The notes below the pieces were generated by a model. That model saw only the letters and a list, made by a program, of their open reading frames with translations, did no database searches and had not been told where the DNA came from. Both the position numbers and the translations under genes were made by a program. A DNA stretch of 64,000 nt from Phoronis australis (taxonomy: Eukaryota > Phoronida > Phoronidae), in the NCBI GenBank assembly GCA_002633005.1, contig NMRA01000008.1, positions 1,193,974 through 1,257,973 of the forward strand, written 5' to 3'. Below, in pieces: positions 12,231 through 25,500 of the stretch (within the stretch, counting starts at the first letter, position 1; the number at the start of each line of letters is the position of its first letter).

Positions 12231-13932
12231 GGTGACCTGGACAGGCGACTGTGAAATTGAATTTATTGGTCAACCGAATGAAGCGACTCTTCTTATTGTG
12301 CGATGCCTGGCCTAGAGGGAACCAAAGCTTTAATTATCAGCATTTCCGTACATATGGTTGGTGTCAGATCGTTGCTCCTTAAACGCTGAGAAACGATTTC
12401 GGCCCTTTCATGTGGAGTTCACAATCGGTTCCCATGCAAACAACGACCCAGAGCAGAGGCCTATTGTTGTGCATGAACCGTACTTATCAGCATACATGTT
12501 AACAGCATAACATGGTGGGGGGGGAGGCGTAGAATTTAAAATTATTCGTGAGACTGCCCATAAAATGCTGGTCTACTCAGCCACTATGTAAGCAAAGACG
12601 GTCTCTGATGTAAGACCTAATGTTTCAGCGCTAAATGTTGCTAACGGCCAGGATAATGCCGCCAGTTTAGTAATTAACTCCCTTGGTGAAAACAAGGGAG
12701 ATAATACATTCATCTGGATATTTAATGGTTTATTGGGCCCAAATCCTCATATGATTAGTTGCTGTAAATTGAACGTTTGCGAAGGTGACACTGTGAATAT
12801 GGAAACTTCAATCTAGTGATTGATATTAAATTGCTTAGGTTAAACGAGCTCAGTTTTGTGTTTGCTTCTGTAACCTCCAAAACGAGGCTCGCGTCACGTG
12901 ACATAAATATCATGGCGTATTTTGCGAAGAAGGACTGTGAATGTCTTACCAAACTTTTGTCTCATTTCTCCTCTAAATGATCCTGGCCTTGCTATAATTG
13001 ATAAAAAATTAGAAGCTTAGCTGCAACAGTACACTGTGAGTATACATGTGATGGAGAAAAACATCCCCAATACCGTATTTAGCAACCAAAGAAGTGGTGC
13101 AAAATAGCACGCGAAGGGGCACTGCCAAGACTGGTAGGCCTACAAGTGGTACGCACTTACCCCATCTGCCGTCCATCGTTTTGTTGACGTCGTTGGAGGT
13201 GTAGATGTTTTATCCGTCGCTGTGCTGCTGATCAACGCGCCAATTTATAAACATTTATATAATATTGTAACCGTGTGATATTTTCTAAGACAAACATTTT
13301 ACAAGAGGTCTTAAACGATGGTCCAAGAGCAAAGAAGTTGACAGCTATGCTCCTTTTGCTTTGGTGGTTCTTGAGTTAGAGAACAACAAGTTTCATCCAC
13401 TGAATATCTATCGCTATGTATTGCCTGGCTCCCAAAATCTGGGACCCCCAAAAGAAACTATTGAATATAGCATACCCCAATTTTGAGCCATTCGGTCCAT
13501 TGAATAATTGTTTTCATTCTAATCCCCTCATATCAGTTTGGAAACTAAAAATACAATTATGTGATTCAACAAATCTACCTGCTCCAGTGTTCTCAACAGG
13601 ATTAAAATTAAGCCCTTTATAAATGACGGAACACTGGGTAATGATCAACGTGGTGACCAAGGTGTTCTTTTTTATAGTTAAAAGTTACATTGAGCAAGTG
13701 TTTATCTGTCAATCTTGAATTCTTAACCAAAACGCTGTCAAGTTTCAAAACATTCCTGCACTCGTCTAATTTCAAATTGTTGCCAAATGTGTTGGCAACT
13801 CAAGTCACAGGCTTAGATGCCACATTTTGAATTTGCAATTTTATCGTTTCTCAACCTCAAATAAGTCCGAAGTGTTTTCTTGAGTCACTGATGGTTTCCC
13901 TGCTCTACAATGAAAATAAAATTGAAATCAAA

Positions 13933-14088
13933 TAGTAAAACTAGTAAAACTAAAATGACGAGCGTCGGTACTAAAATATATTAAAATATAGCACACCCTT
14001 GACAAAGAGCGCATCGCTCGATACGTGGGGTTATTTTAACATATTTTAGTGCCGACACTTGTCATTTTAGTTTTACTAGTTTTACTAG
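13933..14088. mobile_element. 156 bp near-palindromic MITE
   Basis: Left arm AGTAAAACTAGTAAAACT... and right arm ...AGTTTTACTAGTTTTACT are inverted copies about 57 nt long with few mismatches. The centre contains a second small hairpin, GAGCGcatCGCTC (14007-14019). The element sits about 400 bp before the first coding exon of the plus-strand gene at 14488, inside an upstream intron or the promoter region. Confidence 0.7.
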
Positions 14089-14487
14089 AAAATGAAATTC
14101 TGTCACAGTAAGGAGTATTCTGAGTAAAAAAATTCGTTCGATTTTCATTTTAGTCGAGTAAACGGGGCAAATTTAGCTTTATTTTTTGTCAATAATTTGT
14201 TCATTGTTATAATTTTCATGCAAATTGTTAGATTCAGAGTGCAGTTTGCTCGATATTGAACAATCTGAGGGTGGTTTACAGGTTGATAGTTTTTAAAAGC
14301 ATTGTAATGGCAAATGAAATGACAATCAGTCAACATTGGAGGCTAAAAAAATTGAGCATATGATCAGATTTGAGCGTCAGGCTCAAAAGGGCTAGTGTAC
14401 TTACTGCAGGAACATATGATTGCAGCAATGACTGTTCATACACTATTGAATGATTAATGATTGCACATGTTTATCATTTCAGATAAG

Positions 14488-16570
14488 ATGGCTGACTTCA
14501 ATCCACTGGACCTTTTGGCTGCTGCTGCGGAACTGAAGCGTCCAAATGTCGAGATCCAATCGGAAAATGAAAACGATAGTGAGACCGAGGTGGAAAACTC
14601 GGGAGTAGAAGACAAGAAAAATGTAGAATCTCTAGAAAGACTAAACAGTATTGGGGATGGTACTGTTGTGGGAAGTGTATCGTCGACAGTGTCGTCCAGC
14701 AGTATGTCTGTGTCAATTCCGATTGTAACCAGCGCACTTAGGACTGAGCATAGCAAGGCTGGAAATCCATCGTTAAGTAAAACAGTGCCCGCGAAACCTC
14801 CTGTTGTGGCCAATTCGCACCCTGAAAAAAGTGTGGCTAAGGTATTTCTAAATCCCACAACTGGTCAAAGATTTCATGTGCTGAATGTACAAAGCGGCAC
14901 CACAGACCCCAAGGTGATGCACAGTTTGGTTTCGTCGTCCTCGGCACACAACAGTGTGGGATCTGTAAGCATGCCGCTGTCATCACTTGTTAACACAAGC
15001 ACTAGTATCACTACTAATTCTTTACAAACTACATACGTTAAAACTTCTACTGGTTCTAAGGTTGTAACCCTTGTTAACCCCAAAACTGTGAAATCGCCGG
15101 CATTGTCAAAAGTTAGTGTGAATGGAGCTGAAAAGACGGGTTCTCAAAAGCCTCCTTACATGATGATTCGACTGCCCGCTGGCTTGTCGCCGGATGTAAA
15201 AGCAGCGACCCTTAAATCCTTAATTCCATCCGCTCTGCTAGCTAAAGGTTACAAAGTAACTACTATGGCAGTGAACTCCAACTCGTCGAGCACTGCCCAT
15301 GGACTGAAGGCGTCTATGCCAGTTACACCTGTGAGTGTCAGCTCGTTAAGTAATGTCGCCGAACCAAAATGTACAGTATCGTCTGCATCAACTACCGTCG
15401 GCTCACTAGGTGGGGCCACTGGACCAAAACTGTCAGTATTAACTGCACCTGTGAGTGCAGGCCCACTGACTTCTGTCAGTGCACAAAATGTGACTATACC
15501 AGCCACACGTTCGAGTGTAGACTCAGCAGGTGATGTCAATGGAGAGACTGTGTCTGAGTCATGTGCAGGAGCAGTGAGTATCAGCGAACAGAAAGTGACT
15601 GTACCATTTACACATTTGAGTGGTAGCACAATTAGTGATGTTAGTGGACTGGTGACGTCTGTGCCCACTCCACCAGTGAGCGTAGTGTCACGCAGTGATG
15701 TCACTGGACAGAAAGCATCCTTGTCAGTGAGTGCAGGCGCACAAAAAGATGCCACCGAACAGAAAGTATCTGTGCCAACTTCACGCGAGACTGTACAGCC
15801 TGGTGATACCAGCAGGGTGTCTCATGGTGTTCTCGCGTCACCAGGACTTAAACAACAAATGGTAGCTTCTGGGCCTAGAATTGTGACTAGCACTTCCAGT
15901 GCAGTTGAAAATATACTGAAATCAAATGATACCAAAGATGCTTCAAGTTCTACAGGTGATGTTGTTTCTCATAAAATGGATAGCACTCGTGTATCGGACA
16001 GTTGTGATTTGAACAGAAGAGGTTCATCAGAAACTCAGAGTGTGGCAAGTTTGTCGGTGTGTGAAAGGGAAAAGGTCCAACTTATAAATGGAATTACGGG
16101 AAAGTTAGACAGTAACCAGAACGCAATTGTATTGGCGAGTTCTAGAGGCGCACCTGTGTTGCCAACACAATTGTCTTTTAGCCAGTCTGTTGCTGGAAGT
16201 GCGGCTGCAGATGCACACATAATGAAAAAGGATTTACATTCGGCTGTTTCCGATGCTATCTTGGTGTCTAAGTTAGGTAGAGATTTTTTGGCAAAGGAGG
16301 CATTGAAAGATGTCGTTTCACAAAATCAGGTGTCCAGAAGTCTTACTGTCAGTGCTTTGAAGGAACCGGAGTGTGTTCCAAATGTGGTTGAACCAGCCAA
16401 AACACCATCTATAGTGAACCCAGCTGACATCCATGTCATGCCAACGCGTGGCCCAACCACGCCAACAGGTGGTGCTGATGTCCTGACTATGCCCAAACCA
16501 GCTCCTACCGGTGTTGGTTCAATCTGTGGTGTTACAGGTGGTGTCACAAGAGCTGAACCCAAAAGCAATG
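14488..16570 (+). CDS. SKI/DAC-like gene, coding exon 1 (Ser/Val/Thr-rich N terminus)
   Basis: The acceptor ttatcatttcag is followed by ATAAGATGG; the exon ends AAAAGCAATG|gtaagg in phase 1. It encodes 694 residues beginning MADFNPLDLLAAAAELKRP, an acidic patch, a short segment FLNPTTGQRFHVLNVQ, and KPPYMMIRLPAGLSPDVKAA, which are the parts most likely to be folded or conserved. Residues from about 270 to 450 contain degenerate repeats of roughly 20 residues with the theme G.K.(S/T)V....VS. The open frame runs on into the intron to a stop at 16605, so failure to splice would give a 705-residue truncated product. Confidence 0.8.
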
Positions 16571-19500
16571 GTAAGGGAAACGGTCTGTTTTGTGCTTCAT
16601 TTTAGAAAATTCTTGCCAATGCAGCGCTAGACGCTTAGCTTAATTCCAGATCACCAAACAAAGTCTAAGGTCACCAATACTGAAAATCTCATTTGCCAAA
16701 TGAAATCTGAGGTTGCAGAGCCGGAGTAGAATTTGTCAATTAAAAAATAAAAAGGGTCCTATGGTCGCACCATTTCCCATTCGCAAAATCTTTGTGTACC
16801 TCTCCAATTTCTCCCCATAAATGTACATTCATTTTCTAACTCAATTCCTCCCGCCTACGAACAAACATAGGAGGCAGACGATGACATACACTGGTGGTGC
16901 GTATTTCACCGATCTTGTGATAAAAATCGTGGTTAGAATTGGTTTCACTTCGTGCAGAGCCTAGAGGCGGGGATTTCCTGATTGATATAATTCGCTTAAC
17001 AAGGCATTACGTTGGATATTCCACTACACAGCACCGCCTTTTTCATCAAACTCCAATGCTCTTGTATAGCGTTATGTGCAAAATAGTTTACTACTTGATT
17101 GTATCATTATTGTTAGTAATTCGTCTAGTATTTCTAATATCAGTTGTATTACCATATAAGCATTTTTGTAAAATTTAAAAGATTCTTGTGCTTAGTTACA
17201 GAGACAAATTCTGCCAAGAGTTCACTGCAACAGAGAAGTCTCGCCTCACCAGGAGGGAAAGGTATGTACCTGTTCAAAGTGGCAAGAATGACAATCTGAG
17301 GGTTTTAGCATTCAGTAAAATCTCATTTTTGTCTAAGCTCACTAGTTTTTAATACGCCTACATAATGTGGTTGCATATTTCTATCAGATCTGTCCAGTAT
17401 CCACCCTCCTTCTGACTTGCAACTGCCCGGTGTCTGCGGTTGTCTCTCTCAAATCCCTTGAAGGATCTTTGTCAAATTTGGCAAGTGACCTCCTATGAAT
17501 GGGAAGATGAATTTGAGACACATCTGACCGTCACTGTCCTTTTATTCGTCTTTTCGGAACTTCTTGATGGAGATTCGTGAAAATTGAGAATTGGGTAATG
17601 GAGACTATGATGCCTTCCTATTTTTGAATGAATTCTACATATTTTGTGCCACCTAGTGGCCATTTTTGCTATTTTGGCGTCTGTCTCTTTCCTCTAAATC
17701 ACTCAGAAAATGAAAGTTGTCGGACATTCTCCTACTGAGAAGAGCTGAGGATAATTTCCGGAGTGGTCCAACTCCAACCACTTTGGGGTCCTCCATTGAC
17801 AATTTCTATCTACTTGGTGGATCTCCATGTATAGTATACTTCTGTTGAGGAAAGCACAACTGAGTTGGATTTTGAGACAAATCTGACTGCTGTAGAGTCC
17901 TCTTGTACCAGTTTTTGTTTTCTTTGCGTTGCCTTCATAATTACCAAAGTCCTTGATGGATGCTTCTGAAATTTGTCCAATAAGTTATCACAACGACAAC
18001 ACCAGCTGCCTTGTTTCGTATGTATTTGATCTACATTGCTTCCCCTGGGAGACTTTTTATTTTGTGTTTTTGTTGCTTGCCTCACTATCCGCCAAACTGT
18101 TCGAAGAATCGTGACGAAAGTTGGCAGGTGTGTTCCTATTGAAGATAGCATAACCGACATTCTTTGCACCCCCTAGAGGCTATTTAACCAGTATTGCTCC
18201 CTTTAGCTGGACTGTTTAAAGTGGAACTATCTCTGTGATTGCTTGGTCAAATTAGTTAGAAACTCAACATACAGTGACGATGTGAATATGAAGTAGGTTG
18301 AAAATTACCAAATGTTTTTAAGAACAAGCTTTGTGTTGAAAATGATCTGCCTTAAATCACTCAACTGTGTCCAGTGAGTATTGTGACATGGTGTTGGGGA
18401 ATAACACTGCATGTGAGCCCCCAAGGTAAGTACATCATTGGTGCAATGGTCACCTATTTGAAGATTTTTTTGTTTTGACATTTATAGGTTAACAGTGAAT
18501 ACAACTGCACTTTGTTTAGTGTACATGATGTTCAAATAGCATTGTCATTTATTCCTGCCATGGTTAGGAACATACAAATACATCTATAAACTAACGACTG
18601 TCCTTTATATCTGTGCTGTATGTTATGCACACAGTGGGCATATGTCAATGCTCTGCATTGCTCTTGTTCAAAATGTCTGATGGTGGCTATGATAAAGTAC
18701 GCGAAACTTGCAATCCAATGGTACGTGGCTATCAACATTTTATGAAAATTTTTCGAAAGAAATTTGCTTGTGTGCCAAATGGTCTTCGTCACGAAAGCTT
18801 GTGCGAATTGTAAACGAAGACTGGTCACTCTGTAAAGTGGAAAATCTTATCGATTTGGCTTTTTGATATGAGATGTTATTATTGATGGTTGTCAACAGGT
18901 ATGACCGCTGTAGTGACAGGGTTTGGTTTCCCATCGCGACTGGTCATCAAGACTGACCATGAGACTCGACCCGACCTCCATTCCACTCTGCTAAGTCCTG
19001 TGCCACTGTCAAACCTCAAGTACCGAGACGAGACGACTCCAGGTATGTGCTCGGCCTTTTGCCGGTGGTAGGGTGTCATGCGGCTGACTGAAATAGGTGC
19101 ACTGGTCTGTCTGGTTGAAATATTCTTAAACTGTTGAGATTTTGTGTATGATAGTAAAAAGTCTAATATAGCATTCACATGCCATCCAATTAGAAGACTA
19201 ATTGGACACCTCATCTGCCGTTTGAAAAAATTTCATGTTAGAATTCTCGTCAGATAAGCCTCGTTATCATCTGACTCTAAATCAGTTTCTTAACACGAGA
19301 AGCCTCTTCTCCAACAATGTGTGGGACTCCCGTGCCCATCCCAAAATTGCCAAATTTACCTTTCTCTTATCAGTCTTATGCCTTACTACCAGGCAGTTTA
19401 ATAATACCGAATAATTTTTGTCGTCAGTCATTTTCCATGAAACTGACACCAGGGGATTTTTGTGGAGAATGTAATCAGTCAGACAATAGGAAACTGTCTC

Positions 19501-22500
19501 AGTTCCGCACAAAACTAATCTATTCATTTGGGAAAGACGGACTTCATTGCTCTAATGCATGAGATTTTAACGAATGTTTGTTTTATGAGGACATGTCTGT
19601 ACAAACCTTGTCAGTGATGAAGTCAGGGGGGGTTCTGCTAGGTTTAGTTTAGTTGAGAAATTTGACAGAGTAAACTCTCAAGCGTCTGCCATATTGTATG
19701 CTAAATTGAAGAGCGTTTATAGTAGCACCTTCCTACAGCATCTGACATCTTGATATTATTTTCAGATTTCAAAAGTACTACAATCGTGAATCCTGTTTAC
19801 GACTATGCAAACTTAAAACCCGGTCCCAAGCTGCAGTCTGTCAGTAAATACGTGGACAGCTATGGCAGTTATGTTAAAGCCGGGCAACGTCTTCCGGACA
19901 TCAAAATCCCAGTGGGTGCCAAGATAGACCATCCCCTGAGAGACCACGATTACTGTTACCACGTTTTCTATGAGCTTGCCATCAACAGTCACTTGCCAGA
20001 GAAGGTGAAGAAGCCTCGCGAGCGTAAACGGAAATCCACTGAGAAAGCCGAGAGAGACACTGCCCAGGAACCTAAACCTGCAAAAAGAAAATACGTTCGG
20101 AAAAACAAGAGTGCCGTGCCTGGACAAGACATGTCTAAAAAGATTGAAGACCATGTAGGGACCGTCAAACAAGAGACTGCCTCAGACGAGGAAGCCTCTC
20201 TGGATTCTAGTGATGGCCCATTGCCAAAGCTGGAATTGTTAATGCACGGAGCTAAAATTAAGTCTGACAGGAGAACACCTGATCCTGAACCGAGGAAGAA
20301 GCGTAAGTACGTGCGAAGGAATGTGAAAACTGAGGAGGAAATATTCGAGACGGATAGTGAGCCTGTAAAGATATCTGGAAGTGACAATTTTCAGGATCAG
20401 TTCATATATTTTGCTACTAAACGCTTAAAAAGTCGAACTAGAGATCTCAGCAAAAAGGCCAAGCCTTCCCAGACAACTCCGTGGCCTTATGGAAATGATC
20501 CAGTGGGACCTTCTATTCCCCTGGGGCCTTATGCCTCAATTGGTGGCCTGCCATCACGAACACCACCTCACCCAAACCAAGCGATGTCATCATCGCCTTC
20601 TGCCAATCAGAATGGCTCTGAACGAATCGCCCAAGACGTTCATTCAATGCCTGATGATCTCGGGCAGTTGGCAGCATCCATGTTGGATTTTAATGGCGAG
20701 GGTCTGAGGTCAGGACAGGATGACAAGCAAAGCATTGAAGACCTTGTTATGAACATGACCACTGAACAGATTGAGGCAGTTGTCAATCTCATGAGCAAAG
20801 ACATCAATCGTAAGTTGATGGATAATAATGTAGACAGTGCCATCGATGGCAGTAAATTAAACTACTCTGGTGATGATGAGTTTGCAGAAGATGGCCCCGA
20901 CTCGGAAGTGAGTTATCCAGCTGAGTCTGACTCGCTCTACTCACCTGACCAGTGTAAAGTTCCTAAACTCGCACAACTTGCATTAAATGCACTACCAACC
21001 AGTGACCAGTCGGCCACCAACCCAAGTGTGCCCAGCCACTCTGATGGGCCTCCCGAAGACGTCCTGTCGCTGGTCTCCGAGTCTGTCACCACATCGTCTG
21101 GCAATTTTGCCATACCATCCACCGTTGAAGACTTTGACGACCTGGCGCAGATCAATATAACTCCCATGGAGTCGGCCAACACAGAGTTCCCCAGCATTAA
21201 TACTTCCTCTGCTGCAGATGGTCTCTTCGACTTGGACGATAACCTTCTGACCACAAGTGTTGCCAACATGAGTATGCTGTTCGACAGTGAGTTCACAACA
21301 TCTCCCCTTGGTAAGCCGCTTGTGTCCACGGCTGACTCCACAGTTTCCACTTCCAGTCTCCTGTCTCCGGAACGTTCGTCAATTCCTCAACCCGTTGCAT
21401 CCGCTCTGGATGGCCCTGGATTCTCGCCTGTTCGTACAGCCAGCTCCAGCAGGGTGAATCTGTTTCCTGAAACTAACAGTTACGAAGCCCTGTCTTGCCC
21501 AACGAGGGATTATTCCGATGTAGAGTCCAGCGCCCCAGAGCTCACTACAGTGTCTATGTACTGGAACACATTCCCGGCACTTGTAATAAAGGGTGAGTTA
21601 ATGGCAATTTGTGTTGGTGTAACGATGAATTGTGTAGTGATTTGTAATGAAATGCATGTTAAGTGCTTAGTGTGGCAATTTTGTACAAAGGCTGTTGACA
21701 AACTCTTCACTGGCTTCATTGCTGCTACAATGCTTGAAAATTGGCGTGTGTGGAAGCGTTGCTGACACTTAAAGATTCTTAGTATGATTTTTGTTGACAA
21801 ATTTGGGCAAAATAAAGTTCCATTTTTTTGTCATGTAGTGGGATTAAGTGAGGAATATTCACTCAGGCAAGGATCCAGGATCATGACTGAGGGGGCTTTC
21901 TGACATTGGAGAGACAATGCGCCGTGGGCACTTTTTGTTGCTCGTTTACAGCTGTGGATATACAATAGTGGCTGATCAGGTAGTTGACACCCCCAAGCCC
22001 TTCCTCTGGATCCTTGCCTGGTACCATATGATTTGGGAAAGTATAGCATTTAGACATACATTTATAGTCTATTGTTATTTAGGCCCTTATTGCCTTGTTG
22101 GTGTACTTATTTTAATTCGGCTAAAGTATGTATTTTCTTGAAGAATTTGATTTTTTATTGTATTCCAATCTGTTATTAAGTGGGTCACGTGACCATGTGT
22201 TTTTAGTAAAAATTAATAAAAAGGATACATCCACTACAAATATGGTGACAATAATTGACAATAACATGACAATAATTGACAATAACACGACTAAATTCTG
22301 TTCGATATAAATGTTGAAGATGAAATCTGAAAACTGCTGTTACAGTTTTCTGAATTATCATTTCGTTTTTGTTTTACGCAACTTTCAAGTTTTTCCACGA
22401 AAATCATAGGTCCTATTTTTGATAACCCTCGTGCAAAAGTGGAAAAGTTAAAAAAACAATGCCTAGATGCGATTTAGAGAACAATGCATAAAGCACATAG

Positions 22501-25500
22501 TATATGAAAGTTACATATGAATCCGTTCAGCCATATCTGAGTTCCCAAGTTTGTCCTACCTGCTCTTGACAGCATTTCTACAATAAAAGCTATATAATAA
22601 TACCAATAATGAAAACGTTTATTTACATGAGCAGTTAAGAGGTTTCGACACAGTTTTACTTTGTCGTCTAATTCTTATAAAAATTTTATGTTTTGTATTT
22701 TAGTGTTCACCTACTACAAATTTGAAAAAATGTAGAGGTCACGGAATTAGTTTTTCTGTTACAGCAGCCTAAACAAAGGCACCCCAGGCAAAAATGTGAA
22801 ATTTACTGGATGTTTTTTTTCTGAATTTATCCCGCTGTATTTCCCTAAATGTTCTGTTATTGGGATTGTAGTAAGGTTCGTTGAGGGGAACAATCTGAGA
22901 CGAGAAGTCTCATCTGTAATAAATTAAAAATTGCCATTTGAATTAAATCACTCCTAAATGTCTTGCACTTGGGTTTGCCTATTGCCATTGTAAAATTTGA
23001 TGTCGCATGCTATTATCAAATGCCAAAATAATAAAAACTCAAACCTCAATCAAAATTAACATTTATCAAACTAAGTGCTCCATTTTTTATGTCCGTGAAG
23101 TTTTTAAACTGCGCCTGGTTTACAAATTTATGGCAAACTGGGTCGAAACCCCTTAAAAAACAATTTGGTTCTACACAAACTTAAAAGTATTCGATTTTGC
23201 ACTTGTCAGAATGAATTACCATGAGGCCATATTTTACTTGTACTCAGTGTCTGTGATGTGAAATTGGTAATAACCATGTACAGTGGTCCCGCATCTTGAG
23301 AACCAGTTTCTCCAATGAATAACAGGCATCAAATTGCTTCTCAAAATCCGGGACATTTGTATTGTGTTGTATTGTATTGTATTTATTTATTGTAGTGACG
23401 GGTATCATTAATTCAAACAGTTATAGATCTATGATAACATTCATGAGAAATATAATTACCCAGCCCAGTTGGGGTTATTATGCTTGTGTGTTTTTTTAAT
23501 GTCTATGCTCTGTTGAGTGGCAATGCTGCATCCCCTGTGTAGAAAACTCCCCAGATTTTAAGCCTATTAGGCAAGCACTACTCAATATAGGGTTCTTGTA
23601 GTTGTTGAAGTGTTCACTTGGTAAACAGTTCTGACTACTGTGATATTCTTGACAGGTACTCAGTGTATTCGCCTGGTCGACATCCACAAGCAAGCTCTGC
23701 CGGCCAAAGACACGGGCCTGTTGAAAAAACGATGTCAGACCATGGGATTGCCCATCATGAATTGCACGGAACTCCAAAGAGACTTCCTGATACGATACGC
23801 CTTTGCCAGCCCATCGCGCAGCACCATCATAGTGTCAAAAGACGTGGCCCAGACGCTCATATCATCTTACGTTAATCCTGTGTCTAAAGCAGCCTCTAAA
23901 AGAAAGGAATCGGCGAACACAGAAGAGGAGAAGTCGACTTCGGTGGAAAGTGAACCAAAAGATTCCGTGATGGTAATGGAGCTAAACAAGTTACATTGAC
24001 TTTCATTGTGTTATGTGTACAGTTTTAATTTATTTTAGTGTGCTTATCACTTCTACAGCAGTTAGGAGTTAGCGTGTATTGTTATTTAAATGTCAGTTAT
24101 TTAGTACACTACATGTAAAAATCCAAATTTTCGTTTGAAAGCCAGGATGCTTTTTAAGTGCCCATATATATGTATTTGGGCTCATGTGGCCATCTATGTG
24201 TGTCCACTCATCCGTCTAGCGCCCCGCTGCTGTGTCTGCAGAACCCCTAAGATGGATGTTGATGAAAATTTTTTTTTTTCTGTTTTCCTCTATATCTTTG
24301 GAATTCCTTGACAAGTTTTCATGAAATTATATTAAGGAGGCGATGACACCTTCCCATTTTCAGATGTGTTCTTACTGGGAAGAGCATAGTTGATGATGAT
24401 TTTTGGACAGCTTTGACTTCTGTGGTGCCCCCTAGTGTCAATTTTGCCGATCTTTCTGCTAAACCACTGCAGGATCTTCAAAGTTCATTAACATATTTTC
24501 AGGATATGTGGCAAATAGGTTTCTGTTAAAGAGATGGTAACATCTTTCTGGTTTTGGTTGGATTTGACTTATTGTACACTATGTAGTGGCCAGTTTTATT
24601 GTTTTTTGCTTCACTATAGGAAAAACCACTCAAAGGATTGTTTTGAAAATTGGCGTGTTTCTTTCCGGAAGTGCATGACTGACAATTTTCAGGCAGGTCT
24701 GACTGCTGTAGTGTACTCTGGTGGCAATTTTGTTTTTTGCCTGTGGTTCAATATCTGCCAAGTTCCTCGTTGTATCTTCATCAAATTTGTATGTATTTCT
24801 CTTGAGAAGAATAGAATTAAAGTGGATTTTGGGTCAAATCTGACTACTGCAGAGTTGCTTAGTGAAATTTTTTGTTTTGGGTTGTGTTCGTCTTGTTATC
24901 TGTCAAGTTCCTTTAATAGTGGATGCTCACAAAATTTGGTTAAATAAGTTGCTGTCATGTAGATGACTGCACGAGTCCTGTTTCATACAAATTTAACGTG
25001 TATTGTGCTCCCTCGTGCTGTTTAATTGTCTTTGTGTAAGTTCTTTGTCACCCGCCGTCCTGTACTTCAATCTGCGGGAAGATTCATGATAAAAGGCGGT
25101 AGGTGTGTTTTTACTGAGGAGAGCACTGCTGACTTGCTTTGCAACCCCTAGAGGCTATTTTAAGTCTACTAACATTGCTTTCTTTAGCAGGAGTGCTTAA
25201 AAATAATTATCATCCCCCTTGAATCTGTGCTGTATGCGATGCACAAGGTGGGTGCATGTCAACTTCGTGTGTTGCTTTTATTATAAGAACTGAGAAGAAG
25301 ATGTCTTGGAAAAGTTCAGTTTCTGCTCCCAAAATTTGCTGTTGATTGGCCAGAGCATTTATGACTTTAACCACTGGAACATTCTCCACCCGGAATTTGT
25401 TATCCTGGCAATACATATAATTTTGATTGCAGGTGTCTAGTGGGGGTTACATGACTCCTGACAGCGAAGATCTGGTGGCAACAGATACCAGAAGGGACCT

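Larger units (their letters stand above)
8591..14482. other. Head-to-head intergenic or 5'-untranslated region
   Basis: I see no supportable coding exon in this 5.9 kb. It separates the candidate start of the minus-strand gene (8590) from the first coding exon of the plus-strand gene. The acceptor ttatcatttcag directly before 14483 shows that the plus-strand gene has at least one upstream non-coding exon, so its promoter must lie here or further left. Candidate donors such as gtgagtatac at 13036 exist but cannot be chosen by eye. The region also holds hairpins, homopolymers, a CTG tract, a 950 bp inverted-repeat element and a palindromic MITE, listed separately. Confidence 0.6.

Noticed and set aside
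14461-14487. Upstream extension of the SKI/DAC-like frame by nine codons from TTG 14461
   Set aside because: It reads through the acceptor ttatcatttcag; the true exon begins at 14483 and the first good start is ATG 14488.
14454-15755. Long minus-strand open frames opposite SKI/DAC-like exon 1
   Set aside because: They are antisense shadows of the coding exon with low-complexity composition.
21593-21765. Continuation of exon 4 frame of the SKI/DAC-like gene to a stop at 21765
   Set aside because: A strong donor gtgagt at 21593 joins in phase with the rest of the Dachshund-like domain at 23656; the extension is intronic.
24534-24947. 137-codon open frame on the plus strand
   Set aside because: It lies inside a tandem-monomer mobile element and has no homology-like motif; the frame is accidental.
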